A stretch of DNA of 64,000 nucleotides from Micromonospora andamanensis (GTDB lineage: Bacteria > Actinomycetota > Actinomycetes > Mycobacteriales > Micromonosporaceae). Where the stretch lies: positions 310,001 to 374,000 of the forward strand of contig NZ_BOOZ01000003.1 in NCBI RefSeq assembly GCF_016863495.1, read 5' to 3'. The position numbers and the translations under genes were made by a program. Shown here piece by piece: positions 45,026 through 54,671 of this stretch. Position 1 is the stretch's first letter. Every line of letters begins with the position of its first letter. Below the pieces are notes generated by a model. It ran no database searches, had not been told where the DNA came from, and saw nothing but the letters and a program-made list of their open reading frames with translations.

Positions 45026-46051
45026 ATGGCTGACCAGGCAACCGACCCGCCCGCGCTCGGGTCGGTGCGTACCGCCGAGCGGCAGTCGGCGGGCCAGGAA
45101 CCCGGCGCGGCTCCGGCCGGCCAGGGCCCCGACGCGGCCTCGGCCACACCGGATCGGGCCACGCTGCGGCTGGCCCTGGTGGTTGGCGGGCTCGTCCTGG
45201 CGGTGCTGCTCGGATTCGGCCTCGGGCGGATCAACGGCGGCGGTGGCGCGTCGGCGGTGGGCGGGACGGACAGCGCGCTTGCCGACCACACCCATGCCCC
45301 GGGTCTCGGCGCGCACTCGCACGGTGCCGACCAGGACGCGGCGGCCGAGGCCGGTGGCCTGGCGGTCAGCCGCGATGGTTACACGCTGGCCCCGCTGGCC
45401 GCCGAGTTCACCCCCGGGCAGGCCGGTGAGCTGCGGTTCCAGATCCGAAACGGGCAGCGCCGGGCGGTCACCCGGTTCGCGGTCGTGCACGACAAGCCGA
45501 TGCATGTGATCGTGGTGCGCCGGGACCTGTCCGGTTACCAGCACCTGCACCCGACAATGGCCGAGGACGGGACCTGGTCGGTGCCGCTGACGCTCCCGTC
45601 GCCTGGCGTCTGGCGTGCGTATGCCGATTTCACGGCCCTGGCCGACGACGGCCGGCAGACGGCGACGACGCTCGGGGTGGACCTGGTCGCCCCCGGCGAC
45701 TACACGCCCCGTGACCTGCCCACTGCGTCGACCACGAGCACTGTCGACGGATTCACAGTCGATTACCAGGGTGTTCCCCAGCCTGGGCTGACCGTGCCGG
45801 TCAGCTTCCGGATCGCCGGAGCGGACGGCGGGGCCCCGGCGTTGGAGCGCTACCTCGGTGCGTACGGACACCTCGTAGCGCTGCGCGAGGGAGACCTCGG
45901 CTATCTGCACGTGCACCCGGAGCCGGAGCTGATCGACGGGACGATCCGGTTCTGGCTCACCACACCGGGACCCGGGCGCTACCGCCTCTATCTGGACTTC
46001 GCGACCGGGGGAGCGGTACGCACCGCAGAGTTCACGGTGTCCGTGCCTTAG
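45026..46051 (+). CDS. Membrane-anchored His-rich extracytoplasmic protein
   Basis: A 341-residue protein. The N-terminus is disordered (1-45), with one transmembrane helix (about 47-67). The extracellular part starts with a His-rich stretch (ADHTHAPGLGAHSHG). Two similar beta-sandwich-like halves follow: VVHDKPMHVIVVRRDLSGYQ with HLHPTMAED, PSPGVWRAYADFT; then AYGHLVALREGDLGYLHVHP and GPGRYRLYLDFA. The repeated H-x-H-P and MH residues suggest copper or other metal binding, as in YtkA/PCu-type proteins. I cannot assign a specific role. ATG 45026 is chosen from the leaderless -10. Confidence 0.7.
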   Translation: MADQATDPPALGSVRTAERQSAGQEPGAAPAGQGPDAASATPDRATLRLALVVGGLVLAVLLGFGLGRINGGGGASAVGGTDSALADHTHAPGLGAHSHGADQDAAAEAGGLAVSRDGYTLAPLAAEFTPGQAGELRFQIRNGQRRAVTRFAVVHDKPMHVIVVRRDLSGYQHLHPTMAEDGTWSVPLTLPSPGVWRAYADFTALADDGRQTATTLGVDLVAPGDYTPRDLPTASTTSTVDGFTVDYQGVPQPGLTVPVSFRIAGADGGAPALERYLGAYGHLVALREGDLGYLHVHPEPELIDGTIRFWLTTPGPGRYRLYLDFATGGAVRTAEFTVSVP

Positions 46052-46103
46052 GCCCTGTGTCGAAGTCCCTGGCCCGCCGCATGCCGACGCTGGGCCCAGC
46101 GGG

Positions 46104-46556
46104 TCAGCCGGCCGTCCGGCGCATCGGGGTGGCGGTGGGGTCGGCGGGCCGTCGGATCGGCCGTCGGGCCAGGTAGCGCAGCAGGTCGCGGATGTGGTGC
46201 TTCTCCTCGGCCGGCACCGCCGGATCCGCCAACCGTTGCAGGATCACCCGTACGTCGGCCTCCACCGGGCCCTCGTCGCCGCGTCGCCACGACCCGGGGC
46301 CGGCGTCGGGCAGGCCGAGCGCGCGGAAGGCCGCCGCCACCGGCAGGTCGAGTGCGGCGCAGAAACCGCGGACCTTTGCCAGCTCGGGGTAGTCCTGCCA
46401 GTCACCGGCGAGCCAGCGGAATACCGTCGAACGACCGACGCCGGTGTGGGCGGCCAGGTCGGTGACGGTCCAGCCGCGCTCCTCGCGGGCGTCGTCGATG
46501 GCACGGCGCACGAAACGCGCGAAGGCCATCTGCGGCGAAACCTCTGCCGAACCCAT
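46104..46556 (-). CDS. XRE-family transcriptional regulator
   Basis: A protein of about 150 residues. The HTH is at about 12-70 (FARFVRRAIDDAREERGWTV, DLAAHTGVGRSTVFRWLAGD). The rest is helical, with ADVRVILQRLADPAVPAEEK and a basic tail. ATG 46556 is chosen within a longer open frame because GGAAGA lies 8 nt upstream. A promoter on the minus strand (TTGCCC, 16 nt, TACTCT) lies about 50 nt upstream. The target is unknown. The neighbouring rightward genes do not overlap. Confidence 0.75.
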   Translation of the reverse strand: MGSAEVSPQMAFARFVRRAIDDAREERGWTVTDLAAHTGVGRSTVFRWLAGDWQDYPELAKVRGFCAALDLPVAAAFRALGLPDAGPGSWRRGDEGPVEADVRVILQRLADPAVPAEEKHHIRDLLRYLARRPIRRPADPTATPMRRTAG

Positions 46557-46675
46557 CCGGTGGGTCTTCCCTCCCGACCGGCACCCCACGGTGCGCCCTT
46601 CGAGAGTAGTACGCCGACGGCATCGGGCAATTGACTGATTGACCAGACGATGTCGGGTGGCGGGACGCGAATCCG

Positions 46676-47851
46676 TCACACCGTCGGTGGTGGCTGCGTG
46701 AGCAGAGTCTCCAGCCGGGGCGTGAGCTGCCACGCGTCGACCAGGTCCCGATACTCCGCACGCTGGGCGGCGGTCGGGTCGGCGCGGGTGTGGCGGGCCC
46801 GGATGAGCAGGTTGCGCGGCGTGTGCGCGGAGTCGACGAACTCGACCACCTCGGCCCGGTAACCGTGCAGCCGCAACAGCCCGGCCCGCAGCGCGTCGGT
46901 GAGGACGTCCGCGAAGCGCTCCCGCAGGATGCCCTGCCGGGTGAGCAGGTCGTACGGCGCCGGCGTCGGCCGGTTGCGAAGTTGCGCCGCTGTGTCGTGG
47001 TGGCAGCAGGGCGCGGCGAGCACCCAGCGTGCCTGCCAGCCCACCGCCCGGGCCAGCGCCTCGTCCGTGGCGGTGTCGCAGGCGTGCAGCGCGAGCACCA
47101 GGTCCGGTGGCGGTCCGACGGCCGCGTCGGCGATCGTGCCGGCGACGAACCGCACCCGGTCGGCCCAGCCCAGCCGCTCGGCCAGTTCGGTGTTGCGGCG
47201 GCGCTGGTCGTCGCGTACATCCACGCCGACCAACTCGACGTCGAGGCCGGACCGGGACAGGTAGCGGTACGCCGCGAAGGTCAGGTAGGCGTTGCCGCAG
47301 CCCAGGTCCACCACCCGCAGCGGGCGGTCCAACTGCCCGGCCAGGTCGTCGGGCAGCGTGGCGGCCAGCGCCCGGAGGAAGGCGTCCACCTGCCGTCGCT
47401 TGGCCGCCGAGCCGCCGATCGCGGCGAAGAGCGGATCGCCCGGGTCGAGCAGGTAATCCTTGGCCCGGTCGTGCCCGGACGCTGCCACCGGGCTGGTCGG
47501 CCGGGTCGCCGCGCCGCGGTGCACCTGTGCCTCGCCCGATTTGGTGACCCGCAGTTGCAGGGTGGCGTCGGCGGTCTCCACGTGCCAGTTGCCGAACGGC
47601 TCGGCCAGCAGCGCCTCCACTGCCGCGTCGGCCTCCGGGCCGGGGGCCAGGTTCCGGGTGTGTGGCCGGGCCCCGTCGGAGGTCGAGATCTGCAACCGTC
47701 GACCGGCCTTGAGGGCGACCGGCCGCAGCTCGGCCCGGACCATCGAGGGACGCTGGCCGCGTCGCCGTCCGGCCGCCACGGCTCGGGTGAGGGCCGGTCC
47801 GAGCAGCATCGAGCGGACCTCGGCCAGGGCGGAGTCCAGTGGTTCGGGCAT
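46676..47851 (-). CDS. SAM-dependent methyltransferase (Methyltransf_32-like)
   Basis: A 391-residue protein. The N-terminal 140 residues form a separate domain of unknown type. The Rossmann methyltransferase (about 165-390) has VVDLGCGNAYLTFAAYRYL (motif I), VELVGVDVRDDQRRRN, LVLALHACDTATDEAL (motif IV-like) and AAPCCHHDTAAQL. The CCHHD segment is typical of the group related to eukaryotic METTL25-like and tRNA/rRNA methyltransferases. The substrate may be RNA. ATG 47851 follows GGAG; the frame is open further upstream but not protein-like. Confidence 0.82.
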   Translation of the reverse strand: MPEPLDSALAEVRSMLLGPALTRAVAAGRRRGQRPSMVRAELRPVALKAGRRLQISTSDGARPHTRNLAPGPEADAAVEALLAEPFGNWHVETADATLQLRVTKSGEAQVHRGAATRPTSPVAASGHDRAKDYLLDPGDPLFAAIGGSAAKRRQVDAFLRALAATLPDDLAGQLDRPLRVVDLGCGNAYLTFAAYRYLSRSGLDVELVGVDVRDDQRRRNTELAERLGWADRVRFVAGTIADAAVGPPPDLVLALHACDTATDEALARAVGWQARWVLAAPCCHHDTAAQLRNRPTPAPYDLLTRQGILRERFADVLTDALRAGLLRLHGYRAEVVEFVDSAHTPRNLLIRARHTRADPTAAQRAEYRDLVDAWQLTPRLETLLTQPPPTV

Positions 47852-47892
47852 CGCTCCATCTTCCAGGGACGGCCGGAGGGCATCATCATCCG

Positions 47893-47918
47893 GCGGGCAG
47901 CGGCCGGCCGCTGCCCGC
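47893..47918. repeat. 26-bp perfect palindrome
   Basis: GCGGGCAGCGGCC (47893-47905) is followed at once by its exact complement (47906-47918), with no loop. It lies about 40 nt upstream of the methyltransferase start on the minus strand. It could be an operator for a dimeric regulator or a leader hairpin. Confidence 0.75.
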
Positions 47919-47933
47919 GCTGCCACCCGGTCA

Positions 47934-47993
47934 GCTCTGCTTCAACCGACGCACCAGTTCCGGTGGGGACCGGTGCGTGCGGTGAAGCAGAGC
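47934..47993. repeat. Family 2 inverted repeat, copy c
   Basis: The left arm GCTCTGCTTCAACCGACGCA begins at 47934. The right arm (47972-47993) is its complement with 3 mismatches in 22. The inside CCGGTGGGGACCGG adds a second stem. It is a compact version (60 nt) of the repeat at 9515-9639 and lies in the gap between the methyltransferase and RNA helicase genes. Confidence 0.8.
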
Positions 47994-48079
47994 AAAGGGG
48001 CCGGACATGACGTACCGCCCGGACGGCGGCGGGTCGGTCCAGCGAACTGGCCCTCGCCGCCGCCTCGGGCGGTACGACG

Positions 48080-49786
<1,707 letters not shown>

Positions 49787-50037
49787 GTGGATTTGGGGGT
49801 GCCCTCTCGTGGGTGCGCCCCGTCATGTCCTCAGGGCGCGTTCGGTATGACGCGGGCCACACGGTCGGCGGCAGAAAGCCGAGCGGACCGGGCCGCACGC
49901 GCGCCGGTGGGTCGTTTCAACCGGATCGGAGTTGGACTCCGGCCGGGATCGGCACCTACGGCAACTGCTCCATGCTACCTGAACGGGCCAAACAGCGTCT
50001 CGATTCCGAGGTGACGAGCACCGACGCAAAGGTTTGT

Positions 50038-50055
50038 ATGTGACCTGTCTCACAT
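50038..50055. promoter_or_regulatory. CRP/FNR-type palindrome
   Basis: ATGTGACCTGTCTCACAT is a perfect dyad and matches the CRP consensus TGTGA-N6-TCACA fully; actinobacterial Crp proteins bind this sequence. Its centre is about 74 nt upstream of the MiaE-like gene's start and about 80 nt upstream of the likely helicase transcription start, so it could serve either. Confidence 0.65.
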
Positions 50056-50108
50056 CTGGCCGGCTGAAGGCTGGGGTTCGCGGGCCGGTCGACGCTGCCG
50101 GCGGACGG

Positions 50109-50114
50109 TAGCCT
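50109..50114 (+). promoter_or_regulatory. Leaderless -10 (TAGCCT) of the MiaE-like gene
   Basis: TAGCCT is followed by exactly 6 nt and GTG 50121; no SD. Confidence 0.6.
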
Positions 50115-50120
50115 GCGCAG

Positions 50121-50774
50121 GTGTCCGCCCCCACCCCGCCCGGCCACGCCGTCACCGACCTGCTCGGTCTGGTGGCCCTTGGTGAGCTGCTCGCCTTCGA
50201 CCGGATGGCGGCCGACGCCCGGCTCGCGCCCGACCTGCGTCGCCGGGCCGCGCTGAGTGAGATGGCCGCCGCCGAGATCGCCAACTACCGGCGGGTGGCC
50301 GACCGGCTCACCGTGCTCGGCGTGCTGCCTGACGACGCGATGGCGGCGTACGTCACGCCGCTGCAGGCGTACCACGACTCGACCGAACCGCGCGACTGGG
50401 CGGAGGCGGTCACCAAGGCGTACGTCGGTGACGCGATCACCGACGACTTCCTCCGGGAGATCGCCGTCGCGCTGGGGGAGCCCGACCGCCAACTGGTCCT
50501 CGACGTGCTGCACGAGTCGCGGTACGCGGAGTTCGCCGCCACCGAGATCCGGCTCGCCATCGAGACCGATCCGAGAGTCGCGGGCCGGCTGTCGATGTGG
50601 GCCCGACGTCTGGTCGGCGAGGCGTTGTCCCAGGCGGGCCGGGTCGCCGCCGCCGACCACGGTGCGCTCACCGCGCTGATCACCGCGAGCGGTCAGGTGG
50701 ACGTGGCGGAATTGTTCCGGCGGCTGACCGCCGCGCACACCGCGCGGATGGCCGCCGCCGGGCTCAACAACTGA
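50121..50774 (+). CDS. Ferritin-like protein (MiaE-type tRNA hydroxylase family)
   Basis: A 217-residue four-helix protein of the ferritin-like fold. Glu/His candidates for a di-iron site are in GELLAFDRMA, LSEMAAAEIANYRRV, DFLREIAVAL and LHESRYAEFAATEIRL. The E...ExxN/H pattern is less canonical than in true MiaE. In the MiaE family the reaction is hydroxylation of ms2i6A in tRNA; here this is only a family-level guess. It starts with GTG 50121, leaderless. Confidence 0.75.
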   Translation: MSAPTPPGHAVTDLLGLVALGELLAFDRMAADARLAPDLRRRAALSEMAAAEIANYRRVADRLTVLGVLPDDAMAAYVTPLQAYHDSTEPRDWAEAVTKAYVGDAITDDFLREIAVALGEPDRQLVLDVLHESRYAEFAATEIRLAIETDPRVAGRLSMWARRLVGEALSQAGRVAAADHGALTALITASGQVDVAELFRRLTAAHTARMAAAGLNN

Positions 50775-50812
50775 GCGGGACCGCCGATCGCGCCGCCGGC
50801 CCTCGCCCCACG

Positions 50813-51040
50813 TCAGCGGACGGTGAAACCGACAGCCCGCGGGGACGCCTCGGCGATCTCGACGTAGGCGACCTTGCCGACCGGCACGATGATCCGCCGG
50901 CCCTTCTCGTCGGTCAGGGAGAGAGTGCCCTCGCCCCTGGCGACGGCGTCGGTCACGATCCGCTCGATCTCGGCCGGCGACTGTGCGCTCTCCAGGACCA
51001 GCTCGCGCGGCGCGTACTGCACGCCGATCTTGACCTCCAC
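50813..51040 (-). CDS. DUF3107 family protein
   Basis: A 75-residue protein typical of the actinobacterial DUF3107 family: MEVKIGVQYAPRELVLESAQ, then TDAVARGEGTLSLTDEKGRR and VPVGKVAYVEI. The family has no known function but is highly conserved in actinobacteria, often near a DEAD-box helicase and a TetR regulator as here. It starts at ATG 51040 with GGAGG upstream. Confidence 0.92.
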   Translation of the reverse strand: MEVKIGVQYAPRELVLESAQSPAEIERIVTDAVARGEGTLSLTDEKGRRIIVPVGKVAYVEIAEASPRAVGFTVR

Positions 51041-51103
51041 TGTGCCTCCTCCATCGGGCGGAATGGCCGCCCTGCGAAGGCTATCCGATCACGAGGTCGA
51101 AGT

Positions 51104-51742
51104 TCAGGCTGACTCACCTTGCAGGGGGAAGCTGGCGATGCCCCGCCAGGACAGCGCCGCGACCAGCGCCTCGGCCTCGGCCTTGGGCACCTGGCGGCCA
51201 CCGGCCAACCAGAACTGCGCGGCAGTCTCGGCCGCGCCCACCAGACCCGAGGCGAGCAGCTCGGCGTGGGCCCGGCTGACTCCGGTGTCGGAGATGATCG
51301 TGTCGGTGATCGCCGCGATGCAGCCCTGCTCGACCCGCTCCACGCGCTGCCGCACGGCCGGCTCGTTGCGCAGATCCGACTCGAAGACCAGCCGGAAGGC
51401 TTCACTCTCGTGGTCGACGAAGTCGAAGTACGCCCGCACCGACGCGCTGACCCGCTCCTTGTTGTCGGTGGTGCTCGCCATGGCGTCGTGCACCTTGGCG
51501 ACGATCGCGTCACAGTGCGTGTCGAGCAGCGCGAGATACAGCTCCATCTTGCCGGGGAAGTGCTGGTACAGCACCGGCTTGGAGACCCCGGCCCGCTCGG
51601 CGATGTCGTCCATGGCCGCAGCGTGGTAGCCCTGCGCGACGAACACCTCCTGAGCAGCGGCGAGTAGCTGCTTACGGCGCGCCGAACGGGGCAGGCGCGT
51701 GGGTCGGCCGGCGGTCTGGGCGCCGTTCCCCACAGCGGTCAT
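51104..51742 (-). CDS. TetR/AcrR-family transcriptional regulator
   Basis: A 212-residue regulator. The N-terminal HTH is at about 20-65: RRKQLLAAAQEVFVAQGYHAAAMDDIAERAGV then SKPVLYQHFPGKMELY. A helical ligand-binding and dimer domain follows. ATG 51742 is chosen because GGAGG lies 6 nt upstream; the open frame continues to 52090 without protein character. The ligand is unknown. It lies 63 nt upstream of the DUF3107 gene in the same direction. Confidence 0.93.
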   Translation of the reverse strand: MTAVGNGAQTAGRPTRLPRSARRKQLLAAAQEVFVAQGYHAAAMDDIAERAGVSKPVLYQHFPGKMELYLALLDTHCDAIVAKVHDAMASTTDNKERVSASVRAYFDFVDHESEAFRLVFESDLRNEPAVRQRVERVEQGCIAAITDTIISDTGVSRAHAELLASGLVGAAETAAQFWLAGGRQVPKAEAEALVAALSWRGIASFPLQGESA

Positions 51743-51888
51743 GGGAACCTCCGAGGTTGTCGTACGGGCCGGCATTTCACCCGAACCGGTCGGGGCCTCG
51801 TGGCCCCTCGCGGAATTGGCCCGCCGCTGTAACTTATCGCCACTGTCGCCACACGGTAGCCTCAGCGGGGGCGACCAAGGAGCGCGCG

Positions 51889-54648
51889 GTGAGTGAAACA
51901 GGGCAACCCGGTGCCGCCACCCCGGGAGAGCACGGCGACGGGACGGGTCAGCGCGATGACCTGGCCCGTTCCGGCAACGGGTGGGCCCCGCCGCCGACCG
52001 ACTGGTCGTGGGGTCCGGAGATGGTGCCGGGTTCCGGCACGACCAGCCCCAGGTTCGAGTCTCCGGCCGGTTGGGCCACCGCCTCGTCACGCCACGCCGA
52101 CCTGCCCGCTCCCGTCGGTGAGCAGGCGGAGCCCGAGCGGCCCGCCCGGGTCAACGGCAACCACGTCAACGGCCACCAGGTGAACGGCAGCCCCGTCGCG
52201 GACCACTCGCCCGCCGGGCGGCACGCCCCGGTCAGTGCGCCGCCCGGCCTGCCCGCTCCGGGGCAGGACCCCGGCAAGGACCGGCTCGTCGTACCGGCGC
52301 CCCGCCCGGTCCCGGCCGGTGAGCAGCCGGTCACCTCCGGCCCGGGTCTACCGACCTCGTCACCCCCGGCCATGCAGGTGCCGCCGGTCGGCACCGCCGC
52401 CTCCGGCTTCGAGATGCCGCCCGGCCTGCACGCGCCGACCGCCGAACGGTCCGGAGACGGCCCGGACGCGGACCGGCCCAGTTGGGCACAGCCCGGCCCG
52501 GCCAGCGACTGGGCACCGCCGTGGGCGCGCGACGAGAGCGAGTCCGCCGATCGCCGGTCCGGTGAGGTGCCGGCCCGGAACTGGGCGAGTGAGCCCAGCC
52601 GACCGTACGAGCCGGTACGGGCCGAGCCGACCCGACCGTACGAGCCGGTACGTGCCGAGCGGCCCCGCCCGTACGAACCGCGCAGGGATGGGGAGCCCAC
52701 TCCCGAAGGGCAGACGCCCACCGCGTCCGAGCCGGCCGACCAGCCGGCGGTCGTCGATCCGACCAGCACACCACCGGCCCAGCCGCGTCCCTCGTGGGCT
52801 CGCTCGGCCGACCTCCCGCCTACCGAGGACCGTCCGTCCTGGGCGTTGCCGCCGGTAAGCGACGGTCCGACGAGCGCCGCCCCGGCTCAGCAACGTCCGT
52901 CGTGGGCGCGCACGCCCGAGGTGCCGCCGGCCGAGGAGCGCCCGTCCTGGGCACGCGCCGCCGAGGTGCCGCCGGCCGAGGAGCGCCCGTCGTGGGCGTT
53001 GCCGCCGGTCAGTGGCGCACCGGCGAGCGAGGGCCTGCCCTGGGGTACGCGACACGAGGAGCCTCCGCCGTGGGGGAACCGGTCCGGCGGCCAACCGACA
53101 GACGAGCGCCTGCCGTGGGCGCTGCGTCCGGCCAGTTCTCCACCGGCCGGCGCGTCGTCCGGTGCCGTCGACCCGACGAGCGCGCCACCGGCCAGCAGCC
53201 GGCCGACCGCCCTCACCACAAGCGCACCGCCTGACCCGCCGAGCCGGCGGGAGACACCCGAGCCCGGCCCGACGCCACAGGTAACCGAGGCCCGGTCGGC
53301 CGCCGACCCTCCCGGGTATCGACCGTTCCGGCTGCGGCCGGTCCCGGACGAGCCGACACCCGCGCCCGCACCGGCTCCCGCCCCGCCGGCCCCGACCGCC
53401 GGGGCGGCCCCGACCGACCAGGTCACGGCTGAGCCCGGCCGCCGCGACCACACTCCCGCTGCGCCAGTCCCGACGGGTGCAGCCCCCTACGCGGCACGCC
53501 GCTCCGCGCCGGATCCGGTCCCGCCGACCGAGCCGGCCGGTGACCGTCCGCGGGACAGCACCACGGCGGTGTTGCCGCAGCGCGTCCCCGCCGAACCGGA
53601 CGTGCCCGTCGTGCCGGAGCCGCCAGCTGTGGAGCCACCCGCCGAAACCCCGGAACTCGCCCGGATCGCCACCCATCTGCGCCGTGAGGACGAGCCGGCC
53701 CCGCTACGGGACCGGCCGGAGGGCTTCGACGTCAACGCCATCCTCGCCGCTGTCCGAGGCGTCGAGGGCGTCCGCGACGCTGCCCTGCGGCGTACCCCCG
53801 CCGGGGCTCACAGCCTGCGCCTCGACCTTGCTGACGGGGCCGACCCGGCCGAGGTGAGTCGGCAGGTCGCCCGCCTGTTGCAGGAACGGATGGGGTTGGC
53901 GGCGGCACCGCGCGGCCTGCCCGGCGTCCCCGCCGGGCCGGTGCGTCGCCGCGCGCCGGAGGGTCGGAGCGAGGCGGCTGAAACCCGTCCGGTCGCCGAG
54001 CCACGGCGTCCGGCGGCCCGGCCCGGCGGCACCCGGACGGAGACTTCCCCGAGCCGGCCGGAGACGGTGCCGGAGACCATCCGGCGACGCCGACAGTCAC
54101 CGACGCCGAACCGGGGTCGGGCGGTCGTGGACGAGTCGGGTGCGTCGGGCAGTCCGGTGACGTTGGGCGCCTCCTATTCCGGCGGGCAACTCACCACCAC
54201 CGAGTCCGCGCCGTCGCGACCGCTGGACACCGGCGGCGTGCCTGGCCCCCGGGTGGTCCTCGACCACGTCCAGGTGAGCACGTTCGGCCTCGACGCCACC
54301 GTCGAGGTCCGGCTGGTCGCGGGGGACCACAACGCCTCGGGGCACGCCACCGGGCCAGCGGTGGACGGGTTCGTGCTGCGACTGTGTGGCGTCGCGGCAG
54401 CGGCGGCCATCGACGAGCTGCTCTACGCCGCGGTCCCCACCGCGGAACGTGGACGGTGCTTCGTGGAGCATGCGGCGGTGGTGCCCTTCGGCAACTGTGA
54501 GGTGGCCACCGTCGTGGTGCTGCTGGTTTGCGACGGGTGGGTCGAGCAGTTGGCCGGTTCCGCCCTGGTGGCCGGCGATCCACGGCAGGCGGTGGTGCGG
54601 GCGACCCTGGCCGCGGTCAATCGTCGACTGGAGGCGCTGCTGGCGTGA
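51889..54648 (+). CDS. Large Pro-rich protein with conserved C-terminal domain
   Basis: A 919-residue protein of unknown function. Residues about 1-600 are disordered and Pro/Ala/Arg-rich, with repeats: a 15-residue unit (EVPPAEERPSWARAA, near-identical DNA copies at 52918-52962 and from 52963) and an 11-residue unit with RPYEPVRAE. A folded segment at about 620-680 (DVNAILAAVRGVEGVRDAAL) and a C-terminal domain at about 790-919 (VVLDHVQVSTFGLDATVEVRL, AVDGFVLRLCGVAAAAAIDEL) are conserved-looking. GTG 51889 follows AAGGAG by 6 nt, and TAGCCT (51857-51862) is a likely -10. There is no signal or membrane segment. The next gene overlaps or abuts it. Confidence 0.8.
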   Translation: MSETGQPGAATPGEHGDGTGQRDDLARSGNGWAPPPTDWSWGPEMVPGSGTTSPRFESPAGWATASSRHADLPAPVGEQAEPERPARVNGNHVNGHQVNGSPVADHSPAGRHAPVSAPPGLPAPGQDPGKDRLVVPAPRPVPAGEQPVTSGPGLPTSSPPAMQVPPVGTAASGFEMPPGLHAPTAERSGDGPDADRPSWAQPGPASDWAPPWARDESESADRRSGEVPARNWASEPSRPYEPVRAEPTRPYEPVRAERPRPYEPRRDGEPTPEGQTPTASEPADQPAVVDPTSTPPAQPRPSWARSADLPPTEDRPSWALPPVSDGPTSAAPAQQRPSWARTPEVPPAEERPSWARAAEVPPAEERPSWALPPVSGAPASEGLPWGTRHEEPPPWGNRSGGQPTDERLPWALRPASSPPAGASSGAVDPTSAPPASSRPTALTTSAPPDPPSRRETPEPGPTPQVTEARSAADPPGYRPFRLRPVPDEPTPAPAPAPAPPAPTAGAAPTDQVTAEPGRRDHTPAAPVPTGAAPYAARRSAPDPVPPTEPAGDRPRDSTTAVLPQRVPAEPDVPVVPEPPAVEPPAETPELARIATHLRREDEPAPLRDRPEGFDVNAILAAVRGVEGVRDAALRRTPAGAHSLRLDLADGADPAEVSRQVARLLQERMGLAAAPRGLPGVPAGPVRRRAPEGRSEAAETRPVAEPRRPAARPGGTRTETSPSRPETVPETIRRRRQSPTPNRGRAVVDESGASGSPVTLGASYSGGQLTTTESAPSRPLDTGGVPGPRVVLDHVQVSTFGLDATVEVRLVAGDHNASGHATGPAVDGFVLRLCGVAAAAAIDELLYAAVPTAERGRCFVEHAAVVPFGNCEVATVVVLLVCDGWVEQLAGSALVAGDPRQAVVRATLAAVNRRLEALLA
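52918..52998 (+). repeat. 45-nt tandem repeat inside the Pro-rich gene
   Basis: A 45-nt unit (15 codons, EVPPAEERPSWARAA) at 52918-52962 is followed directly by a copy that is nearly identical for its first 36 nt. Related, more diverged RPSWA units extend from about 52790 to 53120. The copy number may vary between strains. Confidence 0.75.
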
Positions 54649-54659
54649 ACCGTTCCAGG

Positions 54660-54665
54660 CAGACT
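54660..54665 (+). promoter_or_regulatory. Candidate leaderless -10 (CAGACT)
   Basis: CAGACT is followed by exactly 6 nt and GTG 54672. It would give a separate leaderless transcript in addition to read-through from the Pro-rich gene. Confidence 0.4.
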
Positions 54666-54671
54666 GGAACG

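Larger units (their letters stand above)
49787..50120. promoter_or_regulatory. Divergent regulatory region with CRP-type site
   Basis: This 334-nt gap holds the leader and -10 (TAGCAT at 49972-49977, minus strand) of the RNA helicase, a CRP-type palindrome at 50038-50055 and the leaderless -10 TAGCCT (50109-50114) of the MiaE-like gene. No small ORF is convincing. Confidence 0.6.

Noticed and set aside
42641..45916. 1091-codon minus-strand open frame opposite the RecQ fusion
   Set aside because: Same reason: low-complexity composition and a clear helicase on the other strand.
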